A DNA stretch of 41,559 nucleotides from a virus. Every line of letters starts with the position of its first letter. The first letter of the stretch is position 1. The DNA is taken from positions 1 to 41,559 of the IMG/VR virus record IMGVR_UViG_3300031766_002389, one strand, 5' to 3'. This document shows, one piece after another, positions 22,911 through 31,324 of the stretch. The notes beneath the pieces were generated by a model that did not search any database, was not told where the DNA came from, and was given only the letters and a program-made list of their open reading frames with translations. The translations under genes and the position numbers were made by a program.

Positions 22911-23660
22911 ATGGTGGACGTTATAGGCATAACTGTTTGTGTTAATTATGGAGCATTACTCAAAATAGCCCTAGAAGTAAATTCATCAATACTTAAACAC
23001 ATCTATGTCATAACCAAGGAAGATGATTTAGAAACAATTGAAGTCTGTAAAAAATACAATAATGTTGAGGTTCTTTATCATGATTTTAAAGTTGGAATGG
23101 GATGGTTTGATGTTCATCAAAAAAGATTTGAGAATGGCCAGATGAATCAGCCTCCTGATTCCCGCAAAGAATACTGGCCTAAGTTCTTAGAAAATGCTAA
23201 CTCAAAAGCCTTTAACAAGGGTTCAGGTCTTAGAATCGGACAAGAAAGAGGGGCAAAAGATTTTCCTAATGCGTTTCAATTAATTTTAGATTGCGACATA
23301 GTTCTTTCAGAAGGTTTGCCGATTACAGATGATGATTTAGAATCCGATGTTTTGTATACCCCGTCCTCAAGGAAAGACTTCCTCTCGCTTAAGGACTTCA
23401 AATCTATGGAAAGATTTTCTTTTTATGGAACGCCGAAATCTGGCTGGGGCTTTTTTCAGCTCTACAAACCCTCCTCAGAGGAGGCTAGAGTGCTTTATGA
23501 CGAGTGGCACTCTGCTGCGCAGAACGATGTTTGGTTTAGGGATGATATCATTAATAAAGATTTCTCTAAACTTAGAACTTTAGATCTTTCGGTTTCTCAT
23601 TTAGGGCAAAAAGGAGAATCTAAATTTGAGCAAGACTATCAATTTTTAATAAATGAATAG
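22911..23660 (+). CDS. Probable GT-A glycosyltransferase-like protein
   Basis: A 249-residue protein. IGITVCVNYGALLKIALEVN, IYVITKEDDLETIEVCKKYN and FQLILDCDIVLSEGL give the strand-helix start and DxD-like DCD motif of a GT-A domain. The late segment (DFKSMERFSFYG, GWGFFQLY, VSHLGQKGESKFEQDYQF) includes a His that could complete a metal site. It has the look of family members with unknown specificity in viral glycan clusters. The start is 3 nt after the previous stop. Confidence 0.66.
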   Translation: MVDVIGITVCVNYGALLKIALEVNSSILKHIYVITKEDDLETIEVCKKYNNVEVLYHDFKVGMGWFDVHQKRFENGQMNQPPDSRKEYWPKFLENANSKAFNKGSGLRIGQERGAKDFPNAFQLILDCDIVLSEGLPITDDDLESDVLYTPSSRKDFLSLKDFKSMERFSFYGTPKSGWGFFQLYKPSSEEARVLYDEWHSAAQNDVWFRDDIINKDFSKLRTLDLSVSHLGQKGESKFEQDYQFLINE

Positions 23661-23705
23661 TTTTTCACGAGCCGACTTAAATGGCATTCAATTCGAATTT
23701 TAAAC

Positions 23706-24728
23706 ATGATAATATCACATAAACATAAATTTATATTTGTTAAGACCCATAAGACATCAACGCAAACCTTTATGAAGTTTATTAAACCTCATTTAGGTTC
23801 TGATGACGTAATGGCAGGAGACCCTTCCAACGAAGTCAACGAGGATACTAAAGTTAATGTAGACAAGGTTTTTGAAGATACAGGTAAATCAGCGCTTGCC
23901 TATCAAGAGAAGTACGGCAACCATCTTCCATGGTTTATCATTAAAGAAATAGTGGGTAATGAAATATGGGATTCTTATACTAAATTCACTATCGAGAGAA
24001 GTCCCAAAGACAGAATGGTTTCTTTGTTTTGTTTTTTAAATTCTATCCTGATTAAACCTGGGCTGTTTTTGCCCTCACCTGAGCTAAGATCCAGAACAAA
24101 GGGTCCAGAAATGAAAGAGATGCTTTCCCAAAGTCTTCTGGGGTTATATCCCGAAGAAATCAGATCTTATTTTGAGGACTGGGCTTTGCTACAATTATCT
24201 GCAGAGGAGCTGCCTCTAACAGATCATGATACATATGGTGTTGCCGCCTTAGAAAAAGAACGGGCAATATATAAAAAACAAAATCAAAAATTAGGATTTA
24301 AATTATATGACATTGACAAAGAAGAGGTTGCCTTCACGCCTCCCAGTGGCATAGCTCACAGTAGATTTCCTTACTTATCTAATCCAGATATATATATTCG
24401 CATGGAGCCATTTGTCAAACATCAAAACACGGAGGGCCAGTGTAGGTTCTTAAATTATGGGTATTATTATGACGGGAAAGATCTAGCCGTAGACAATATC
24501 ATTGATTTTAAACATGTCGCAGACAACATTGGTAAGTTTTTTAAGAATAATTCTATAAATATAAAATGCAACAAATCAATATATGATTCCAACTCGCAAA
24601 ACGTTCATTATAGAAAAAATACCAATGCCAAATCTAAAGATTGGTGGTTTGATGGTGCTAGAGGTTCGCAGATCAACGGCGTTATAGAAAAAAAGTTTAA
24701 ATTATTAAGTGGCTTGATTGAATTGTAG
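23706..24728 (+). CDS. Sulfotransferase-like protein, long divergent form
   Basis: A 340-residue protein. The N-terminus MIISHKHKFIFVKTHKTSTQ is clearly related to the HKHKFIFIHIPK start of the two sulfotransferases, with THKTST as phosphosulfate loop. FTIERSPKDRMVSLFCFL stands for the VRNPWDRMVS motif. The C-terminal part is longer and contains FRMEPFVKHQ-like and YRKNTNAKSKDWWFD segments not seen in the others. Likely PAPS-dependent, though acceptor differs. It follows a 45-nt gap without clear promoter. Confidence 0.72.
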   Translation: MIISHKHKFIFVKTHKTSTQTFMKFIKPHLGSDDVMAGDPSNEVNEDTKVNVDKVFEDTGKSALAYQEKYGNHLPWFIIKEIVGNEIWDSYTKFTIERSPKDRMVSLFCFLNSILIKPGLFLPSPELRSRTKGPEMKEMLSQSLLGLYPEEIRSYFEDWALLQLSAEELPLTDHDTYGVAALEKERAIYKKQNQKLGFKLYDIDKEEVAFTPPSGIAHSRFPYLSNPDIYIRMEPFVKHQNTEGQCRFLNYGYYYDGKDLAVDNIIDFKHVADNIGKFFKNNSINIKCNKSIYDSNSQNVHYRKNTNAKSKDWWFDGARGSQINGVIEKKFKLLSGLIEL

Positions 24729-24755
24729 CCTTTGTTTGTGTATCTATTTTTGGAT

Positions 24756-26594
24756 ATGGAAAATAAAGAATTTACAATTAATGTTTGCTCCTTTATGGGC
24801 AGGGAATCTAATATAAAAATCCTTCACCAATATATTGAGGAAGGCTTAAGGATCGGGTCGATCGATAAGTATTACATGATAGACATGACCCGAAACAAAT
24901 CGGATCATAATTTCATTTGGAGCGAGTGCCAGAGACTGAATAAAACTTACCCAGACAGGGTGTTTGTCTCAAACAGAGAAGAGCGTGGAAAGCAGATACA
25001 AGATGGAACAGTAATGGACAGCGTTGGTTATTGGGCTCCGTTTTATAAATTCATGGGCACCTTTAAAGACAATGATGTCATCATAAAGCTTGATGACGAC
25101 ACTCTTTTTCTTGACGTAGAGACTCTTCGTTCCGCCGCACAGTTAAGGTGGGAAAATAAAGATCCAATCATAATGCATTCTAATTGCATCAACAATGGAA
25201 TGACCGCTTTTCATCAGGCAAAGAAAGGCATGTGGAATTTCCCCGACAAGGAGATTGAAATGTATCCTCCGTGCGGTTTGACTGGCCCCCTTTTTGCTCA
25301 CCCAAAAATCGCATGCAAATGCCATAAGCAATTTATATCAGACCTCATTAGGAACCCTAACAGCCTAGAATCTTACAAATTAAAAGAAAATATTTATTTT
25401 AATGCCCGAGTCTCAATTAACTGCATATTCATGCTTGGTTCCGATAGGAAGCATTTTATTAACATTGATGCACAAGACGAGTACATTACCAGTTCTAAAT
25501 TAGGCCAAGAGCTTGACAGGCCCAATATGATAATTGGGGATTTTATAACCGCACATCATACCTACGGTGTGCAGGAGCCAGTAATGGAAGACGAGGGAAC
25601 CTTCGAGTTGTACGAAAATCTTGCAAAAAATTGGTTTAAAAACGATGTGGAGAGAATTAATAAAGAAATTACTAATTCATTTGGATCTGCTACTCCCATT
25701 AAGTTTAATAATGCATACATAAATAGATCGTGGGTTGATGAGAACTCTTTTGTTATTCAAAATGCTCGAAGCAAAAAATACATGACCCTAACATATGATG
25801 TTCAAGAGAGAAAAGATCCCAAAACCAAAAAGGGGAATGGCGTACTCTTTCTGAGAACGGTATTGTCTGGATCAGACAATGACAAGTATGCATTCAATAT
25901 GGATTCAAATATTTATACATGCACAGAGCTCCTAAAAACAACTAACCCCAACAAAGAAAACCCTCAGTTTATGGCGTTTTATGTGAGCCGTTTTTTTCAA
26001 CAGAATTATACAAAAAACGGAGTAAAGTTACATGAGCAGCAGGATGGGACGTGTTTAATTGAATCGAAGTCGGACCCAGGAATGTTTTTATTCTCCAAGG
26101 AGGATGACGACGCTGGACAGGTGTTATATTTCTTTCGAAAAAAAGAAGATGGATTTGAACCAGATAGCTGGAACTTTATAAGCATGAAAGACAGGGCTAA
26201 TGAAATTTTTATATCCAATATCATTAGAAAAGATTTAGGCAAGTATGAAAACGACCCTACCTACGCGGAAGCAGTTTGCGACAAGGACTTTCCAAAAATG
26301 ATCACTCCTCGTGGTTTTTATTGGACTGTTAGGGGTCATTTATGGGAGTTTATCCAGCTAGATAATGGAAATTATCATATCAAATGTATTGATGACGAAA
26401 GAAAATCTGTTTGGTTGTCTAATTTAGGCAGCATAGCCAAGACCACGGATACCCCCCGTAACCAATGGAAGCTTCATAAGGCTGGGGGTAAGCACAAGAT
26501 ACAAGAAGTTAGTAGTGGTTTATTTTTAAAGGTCCATGATTCTGGCGCCTTAGTGCTGGATGGAGGCGCAACGCTTTTTACTTTGTCTCTATAA
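24756..26594 (+). CDS. Two-domain protein: GT-A glycosyltransferase plus C-terminal beta-rich domain
   Basis: A 612-residue protein. The N-terminal half has KYYMIDMTRNKSDHNFIW, DNDVIIKLDDDTLFLDVETL (DDD metal and donor site) and a His-rich MHSNCINNGMTAFHQAK, consistent with a GT-A fold. The C-terminal 280 residues contain repeats of the kind FVIQNARSKKYMTL, YHIKCIDDERKSVWLSN and HKIQEVSSGLFLKV. That spacing recalls beta-trefoil (ricin-B or fascin-like) units that bind sugars. ATG 24756 is chosen over TTG codons at 24732 and 24750. The stop overlaps the glf start. A glycosyltransferase with lectin tail is inferred; the trefoil call is tentative. Confidence 0.65.
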   Translation: MENKEFTINVCSFMGRESNIKILHQYIEEGLRIGSIDKYYMIDMTRNKSDHNFIWSECQRLNKTYPDRVFVSNREERGKQIQDGTVMDSVGYWAPFYKFMGTFKDNDVIIKLDDDTLFLDVETLRSAAQLRWENKDPIIMHSNCINNGMTAFHQAKKGMWNFPDKEIEMYPPCGLTGPLFAHPKIACKCHKQFISDLIRNPNSLESYKLKENIYFNARVSINCIFMLGSDRKHFINIDAQDEYITSSKLGQELDRPNMIIGDFITAHHTYGVQEPVMEDEGTFELYENLAKNWFKNDVERINKEITNSFGSATPIKFNNAYINRSWVDENSFVIQNARSKKYMTLTYDVQERKDPKTKKGNGVLFLRTVLSGSDNDKYAFNMDSNIYTCTELLKTTNPNKENPQFMAFYVSRFFQQNYTKNGVKLHEQQDGTCLIESKSDPGMFLFSKEDDDAGQVLYFFRKKEDGFEPDSWNFISMKDRANEIFISNIIRKDLGKYENDPTYAEAVCDKDFPKMITPRGFYWTVRGHLWEFIQLDNGNYHIKCIDDERKSVWLSNLGSIAKTTDTPRNQWKLHKAGGKHKIQEVSSGLFLKVHDSGALVLDGGATLFTLSL

Positions 26595-27583
26595 TGAAAA
26601 TTAATATAATTGGGTGCGGGCTATCTGGAGTGACGGCAGCGATCCTTCTAAAAGAGCAGGGCCATCAAGTAGAGATATTTGAGCTAAGAGACCATATCGG
26701 CGGCAACTGTTATGACTCAAAGATTAATGGAGTAACTGTTCATAAGTATGGGTCACATATTTTTCATACAAACGATGAGGATGTGTGGTCATTTTTAAAT
26801 AGGTATACTAAGTTTAATAGTTATGTCCATAGGGTGCGAGCCAATACAAAAAATGGATTAATTTCTATCCCCTTTAGCAAAAAAACGGCAGGAGAATTAG
26901 GGGAAGATTTATCTCCTAAGGAAATTCAAGACCTTCTTTTTAAAGAATATTCGGAGAGACATTGGGGTGTCAAGTGGGAAGATTTACCTAAATCCATAAC
27001 AGGAAGAGTGCCAAATAAAAGAGATGACTTTGATGATCGATATTTTACTGACAAGTATCAAGGCATTCCAGAAAAAGGTTATACAGAAATGTTTCACTCC
27101 ATGCTTGATGGGATAAAAGTTAACCTAGGTGTTGAGCGGGGTGCGTGGAGGAAATTAAAGTGTGATAAGTTAATCTGGACTGGTAAAATTAGCGAATATT
27201 TCAATCTAGAATTTGGTAAATTGCCATACCGATCACTAAGGTTTCAGCATTTTTATACAAAAAAGAGTGATGATTTTTCTTGGGAGAAAGGTGCGGTCAT
27301 TAATGAGTGTAATAAGCAGCCCTTTAATCGCACAATGGATAGTAGCGTATATTTAAACGAACAGGTTGACGAAACAGTATTAACCAGAGATTTCCCCGAA
27401 GAACACAACGAATACAATGAAGCTATTTACCCTAAGAATTTTGGATCTGCTAAGCATATATATTCAAAATACAAGATCGCAGCAGAAGCAGATAAAAACA
27501 CCATTTTTCTTGGCAGGTTGGCTACTTATAAATATTTAGACATGTGGATGGCCGTGAAGCAGGTCATGACCAAACTTCGTTAA
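26594..27583 (+). CDS. glf: UDP-galactopyranose mutase
   Basis: A 329-residue flavoprotein that interconverts UDP-galactopyranose and UDP-galactofuranose. The FAD-binding motif IGCGLSGVTAAILLKEQGHQ is at the N-terminus, followed by RDHIGGNCYD. KYGSHIFHTND is the conserved histidine-containing substrate and FAD region, and the C-terminus has IFLGRLATYKYLDM, where family enzymes carry GRL..Y.Y.dmd. SIPFSKKT and SERHWGVKWEDLP also match. Length is slightly short (about 370 usual). Presence implies Galf in the glycan. It ends the glycan block, 42 nt before the recombination operon and its promoter. Confidence 0.95.
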   Translation: MKINIIGCGLSGVTAAILLKEQGHQVEIFELRDHIGGNCYDSKINGVTVHKYGSHIFHTNDEDVWSFLNRYTKFNSYVHRVRANTKNGLISIPFSKKTAGELGEDLSPKEIQDLLFKEYSERHWGVKWEDLPKSITGRVPNKRDDFDDRYFTDKYQGIPEKGYTEMFHSMLDGIKVNLGVERGAWRKLKCDKLIWTGKISEYFNLEFGKLPYRSLRFQHFYTKKSDDFSWEKGAVINECNKQPFNRTMDSSVYLNEQVDETVLTRDFPEEHNEYNEAIYPKNFGSAKHIYSKYKIAAEADKNTIFLGRLATYKYLDMWMAVKQVMTKLR

Positions 27584-27590
27584 ATTTTTC

Positions 27591-27619
27591 TTGACAGATA
27601 TACATGCCTAGTATATCCT
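27591..27619 (+). promoter_or_regulatory. Sigma70-type promoter of the recombination operon
   Basis: TTGACA (27591-27596), 17-bp spacer, TATCCT (27614-27619). The ATG at 27626 lies exactly 7 nt past the -10, so the mRNA should be leaderless. Confidence 0.78.
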
Positions 27620-27625
27620 GGAGCA

Positions 27626-27979
27626 ATGTCAAAAAAATGCTTAAACAAAAGGCAGATTATTCAAAAACATATTAACGAACCTACGACAGCCAAAAGACCT
27701 TTTTGGAAAAAAGAAATGACTCTTCTAAATAGATTTCTTGAAGAGTTCCCTGATCAATGTTTTTGGAGCGATGTTAACTTTGGGCAAAAGTTTGACAGTC
27801 TAGCTATACTTGCTAGCCCGAACTGGAAAAAACTTGTAAAACGCAAATTTTTAGATTATAATTACAAAATTCCCAAACCAACTCAACACGAATTATCCCC
27901 CACAAAAATAGGAAAAGATGCAAACATCGGAAGAAGAAAAAGAACAATCAAAGACTTTTTGTCAGAAAGATATGAGTAA
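27626..27979 (+). CDS. Hypothetical protein upstream of recA-like gene
   Basis: A 117-residue basic protein. KRPFWKKEMTLLNRFLEEFP and LAILASPNWKKLVKRKFLDY suggest an all-alpha, nucleic-acid-friendly protein, and the C-terminus has GRRKRTIKDFLSERYE. Its position at the +1 of a strong promoter and its 8-nt overlap with the recombinase start suggest a partner in recombination, for example a loader or mediator like T4 UvsY. There is no sequence evidence for that and no family is recognised. Confidence 0.72.
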   Translation: MSKKCLNKRQIIQKHINEPTTAKRPFWKKEMTLLNRFLEEFPDQCFWSDVNFGQKFDSLAILASPNWKKLVKRKFLDYNYKIPKPTQHELSPTKIGKDANIGRRKRTIKDFLSERYE

Positions 27980-29066
27980 AACATTAAATAATATTAAAGC
28001 GTTTCTTGATGACAAGAACAACAAAAGGTTTCATTATAATGACCACGAAGAGCTGGACTATAAGATACCAACTGGGAGTTTAAATTTAGATCTTGCGTTG
28101 GACGGCGGCCTACCTGCTGGAGTGCATAGGTTTACGGGAGTGAATGAGGGGGGAAAGACATCTTGCGCCATGGCTATAGCCAAACGATTTCAAGATCATT
28201 TTGGAGACAAAGGCATGGTTGTTTATATAAAGAGCGAAGGGAGGCTGGGGCCAGAGATGATAAGAAGGTCGGGACTAGACGCTTCTGAAAATAAATTTTT
28301 TAAATTTGACTGCAATGTATTCGAAAAGGTATTTGAATTAATTCGCATGCTTGTAATGGACAATGAAGAGGAAAAGAAATATTTATTTATAGTTGATAGC
28401 GTCGATGCTTTATGTCGTCAGAATGATTACGACAAGCCTTTTGAAGATAGCGAACAAGTCGCTGGAGGCGCCCTTATAACTTCTGTTTTCTTAAAAAAAA
28501 TGGTACTCCCAATACTTAAGTTGAACCACATGATGATTTTAACATCCCAGGTTAGGGTGGAGGTTGCTACAAATCCTTATGCTGCAAGAGGCGGCCCAAA
28601 AACAAAGCAGGCTGGAGGGAACGCAATAAAACATTATGCTAACTTTATTTTAGAGTTTCAAGAGCGCTATAACAACGATATTATATTTGAAAATCCTAGT
28701 GCAGCAAAACTTGAAGACAAGGGCAATCCAATTGGCCACATATGCAAGGTAGTTTTTCGCAAAAGTGTTAATGAACGCACGGGAGCAATGGTAAGATATC
28801 CAATTAGATACGGCAGGACCAATGGAACTTCTGTTTGGCTAGAAAAAGAGGTCATTGAGATGTCTTATTTGTGGGGATTCTTGGAGAAAAAAGGAGCTTG
28901 GATTTCCTTAGACAAAGAAGTTGCAGATAAATGCTCTCAAGCGGGAATTGAATTTGTTGAAAAAATACAAGGAGAGCCTAAGTTGATTGATTATTTAGAA
29001 AATAATGCTCCGTTTAGAGATTTTTTATTAGAATTGATCACCGAAGAAGTTGCATCCCTCAGATGA
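27972..29066 (+). CDS. recA: RecA-like recombinase
   Basis: A 364-residue protein of the RecA/UvsX family, forming ATP-dependent filaments on single-stranded DNA for strand exchange. Walker A is GVNEGGKTS (residues 56-64), and Walker B is in YLFIVDSVDAL. LTSQVRVEV is the Gln-containing loop-1 region, and ARGGPKTKQAGGNAIKHYAN resembles loop 2. The RecA 'G-P-E-S-S-G-K-T' loop is replaced, and the length is close to bacterial RecA but lacks its N-terminal helix features. ATG 27972 overlaps the previous gene by 8 nt. The 3' end overlaps the next gene by 4 nt. Confidence 0.9.
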   Translation: MSKTLNNIKAFLDDKNNKRFHYNDHEELDYKIPTGSLNLDLALDGGLPAGVHRFTGVNEGGKTSCAMAIAKRFQDHFGDKGMVVYIKSEGRLGPEMIRRSGLDASENKFFKFDCNVFEKVFELIRMLVMDNEEEKKYLFIVDSVDALCRQNDYDKPFEDSEQVAGGALITSVFLKKMVLPILKLNHMMILTSQVRVEVATNPYAARGGPKTKQAGGNAIKHYANFILEFQERYNNDIIFENPSAAKLEDKGNPIGHICKVVFRKSVNERTGAMVRYPIRYGRTNGTSVWLEKEVIEMSYLWGFLEKKGAWISLDKEVADKCSQAGIEFVEKIQGEPKLIDYLENNAPFRDFLLELITEEVASLR

Positions 29067-29473
29067 GGTTCGTTACGCTTGGCGGGGCCGCTCGATCCGT
29101 AATTAATCCTAAGAAATATCTTATTAATTGGGACGGGAAAAGCAGAAGCAAGATACAAAAAGCCACAAAGTCTTTTTTAAAAGAATATTGGTTTAGTCAT
29201 GTTGTATTTGAAGAGTTCCCAGTAGCGGGTTCCAGGCTATCGTTAGATTTTTACAACGCCAATAAAAAAATAGCTATTGAAGTTCAGGGGGCTCAGCACC
29301 GAAAGTATACGCCTTTTTTCCATGGCAACAATAAATATAATTATATAAACCAGCTCAGAAGAGACCAGAACAAACTAAAATTTTGTGAACTAAACCATAT
29401 ACAACTCGTAGAGATTTACGACAGGAGGGAACTCACTCTGGATTTTTTTAAAAATGTCGGTATCTCTTTGTAA
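29063..29473 (+). CDS. Vsr/DUF559-like PD-(D/E)XK endonuclease
   Basis: A 136-residue protein. SRLSLDFYNANKKIAIEVQG followed by AQH is the catalytic block of Vsr-like and DUF559-type nucleases (Asp, then Glu-x-Gln/Lys, then His), and LRRDQNKLKFCELNHIQLVE matches the following 'R...l...G...i.i' helix-strand. Such proteins nick or cut DNA in mismatch repair, homing or recombination. Coupled by ATGA overlap to the RecA-like gene, it may process recombination intermediates. Confidence 0.78.
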   Translation: MRFVTLGGAARSVINPKKYLINWDGKSRSKIQKATKSFLKEYWFSHVVFEEFPVAGSRLSLDFYNANKKIAIEVQGAQHRKYTPFFHGNNKYNYINQLRRDQNKLKFCELNHIQLVEIYDRRELTLDFFKNVGISL

Positions 29474-29495
29474 AAGTGTATTACATAATAAGTCT

Positions 29496-29771
29496 ATGAA
29501 CTTTGATCCTAATAATATCCCTAGCTTTGAAATGCCCCAACAGATCTTTGATAAGATCTACGATTTCTCTAGTGCGTCCGAGGTCTCTCGCGGAGTCCTG
29601 ATTGCATATCTTCTTCAAGATGGCTCCCCTATAATATACGCTAGGTATGGCAGTCGTATTGTAGAATTTGGATTAAGAAAAGCTATGGAATCTTATCTGG
29701 AAGAAGTAGAAGCTTCTAGCTCGGTTACAGGCATCGATATAGATAATGGAGACGGTCTCGAGGGATTATAA
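29496..29771 (+). CDS. Small hypothetical protein before dnaB-like gene
   Basis: A 91-residue protein, MNFDPNNIPSFEMPQQIFDK, with an amphipathic middle (VSRGVLIAYLLQDGSPIIYARYG) and an acidic C-terminus (DIDNGDGLEGL). The ATG at 29496 is preferred; a start at 29454 would overlap the nuclease gene by 20 nt. GTGTA lies 15 nt upstream. It ends just before the promoter of the helicase gene. The position suggests replication or recombination, but no family is recognised. Confidence 0.65.
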   Translation: MNFDPNNIPSFEMPQQIFDKIYDFSSASEVSRGVLIAYLLQDGSPIIYARYGSRIVEFGLRKAMESYLEEVEASSSVTGIDIDNGDGLEGL

Positions 29772-29774
29772 TCC

Positions 29775-29803
29775 TTGACACATACCCATTTTTAATATAC
29801 TAT
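29775..29803 (+). promoter_or_regulatory. Sigma70-type promoter of the helicase operon
   Basis: TTGACA (29775-29780) with TACTAT (29798-29803) at 17 bp, or TATACT (29796-29801) at 15 bp. ATG 29810 is 7 nt beyond the 17-bp version, the same leaderless geometry as nrdB. Confidence 0.74.
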
Positions 29804-29809
29804 TAGATC

Positions 29810-31324
29810 ATGATTGAATCTAAAGAGCTTGAAAGGCATCTTTTGGCTGGGCTTATTAAACACCCAGAAATGTACGCAGAAATTGCTCCGTTTATTTCTG
29901 AAGACGACTTCTCTACAGAAGCGAGTCAAGTTCATGCCACTATATTCAAAATATTAAGAAACTGTATTGACAAAGGAGTACAGGTAGACGAAGTGGTTCT
30001 TGCGCAGAAGGTTAAAGATTTTAATATATCTTTTGAGGACAATATTGATATTTCTCAATACATTGCTTCTTTGGGCTTGAGAAAAATATCAGAAAAGGGA
30101 GTAACCAATTCAGCTCAAGAACTTAAAAAGATTAGCGTAAGAAGGTCTATTTACGCTTCCGCTGTAGAAGTAGCCAAGAAAATGAAAAGTCTGGGATCGA
30201 ACCATTCTTTTGACGACATTATTAGCGCTGCGGACAACATTTATAATAAACAGATAGATCTTTACCATGTAAACGACGCACCCCAAAATATTTATGCGTC
30301 AATGGAAGAGGTCATTGAAGAGCGCGGAGATAATCCAAAGGAAGAATTTGGTTTCATGGGCCCCTATAAAAGGGTGAATGAATTGTATGGTTCTCTTTTG
30401 AGGCCAGGAAATATCTCTGTTATTGTCGCTCGTTCTGGAGTGGGAAAGACTACCTTTTGCTTGGATTTTATAAGCAAGGTTTCTCGAAAATACAACAACG
30501 TTCCTGTCTTACACTTTGATAATGGAGAAATGTCCCAAGAAGAGATTACAATGAGGCAATGTTCAGCCTTGTCAAAAGTTCCAATACATTATCTCGAGAG
30601 CGGCATGTGGAGGAATAATCAAGATTTTGTCAAGCGAATTAGAGACGTTTGGAAAATTATTAAAGATTTTAAGTTCCATTATTATAATGTCGCTGGGCTC
30701 TCAGTTGATGAAATGGCTAATGTTTTACGTCGTTTTTATTATTCGAACGTTGGAAGAGGAAAAAATATGATATTTAGTTTTGATTATATTAAGACTACTG
30801 AGCAGACTCAAAATAGAAATAGTTCTGAGTGGCAAGTCGTGGGAGATATGGTCACTAAATTTAAAAACGTTATCCAAAAGGAGATTTTGGGTGACGATGG
30901 CCCTGTTATTTCAATGATGACCAGCGTTCAAAGCAACAGGCATGGAATTACAACTAATCGTCGCGCAGAAAACGTGGTTGATGACGAGAGCGTAGTTTCC
31001 TTGTCGGATAGGATAATACAGTTTTGTTCTCACATGTTTCATTTAAGAAGAAAAACCTTAGACCAAATACAAGAAGAACCAGATGGATTTGGTTCGCACC
31101 AATTATCTTGTCTAAAATCAAGGCATTTGGGTTCAGATTACCAAAGAGCAGTTCAGCCAGTAGAACTGCCTGATGGATCTAAAAGAAATAATTATATCAA
31201 TTTGGAAATTGATAATTTCTCTATTGAGGAGAGGGGTGATTTAGTAGATATGGTAGAAGCTTTGAATTTTAATGATGTGTCGCCTCAAGAAAATTTCATA
31301 GACAATCTCCCAGACGAATTATAA
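29810..31324 (+). CDS. dnaB: DnaB-type replicative helicase
   Basis: A 504-residue hexameric helicase. The N-terminal domain (1-150) has the DnaB pattern of ERHLLAGLIKHPE and FSTEASQVHATIFKILRN, which binds primase. The RecA-like motor has Walker A ARSGVGKTT (207-215), LHFDNGEMSQEEITMRQ (H1a; where DnaB usually has S.EM), IFSFDYIKTTE (Walker B) and VQSNRHG (Gln sensor). It unwinds DNA at the fork. It shares one base with the downstream primase gene (TAATG). Length and order are normal for a phage DnaB. Confidence 0.93.
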   Translation: MIESKELERHLLAGLIKHPEMYAEIAPFISEDDFSTEASQVHATIFKILRNCIDKGVQVDEVVLAQKVKDFNISFEDNIDISQYIASLGLRKISEKGVTNSAQELKKISVRRSIYASAVEVAKKMKSLGSNHSFDDIISAADNIYNKQIDLYHVNDAPQNIYASMEEVIEERGDNPKEEFGFMGPYKRVNELYGSLLRPGNISVIVARSGVGKTTFCLDFISKVSRKYNNVPVLHFDNGEMSQEEITMRQCSALSKVPIHYLESGMWRNNQDFVKRIRDVWKIIKDFKFHYYNVAGLSVDEMANVLRRFYYSNVGRGKNMIFSFDYIKTTEQTQNRNSSEWQVVGDMVTKFKNVIQKEILGDDGPVISMMTSVQSNRHGITTNRRAENVVDDESVVSLSDRIIQFCSHMFHLRRKTLDQIQEEPDGFGSHQLSCLKSRHLGSDYQRAVQPVELPDGSKRNNYINLEIDNFSIEERGDLVDMVEALNFNDVSPQENFIDNLPDEL

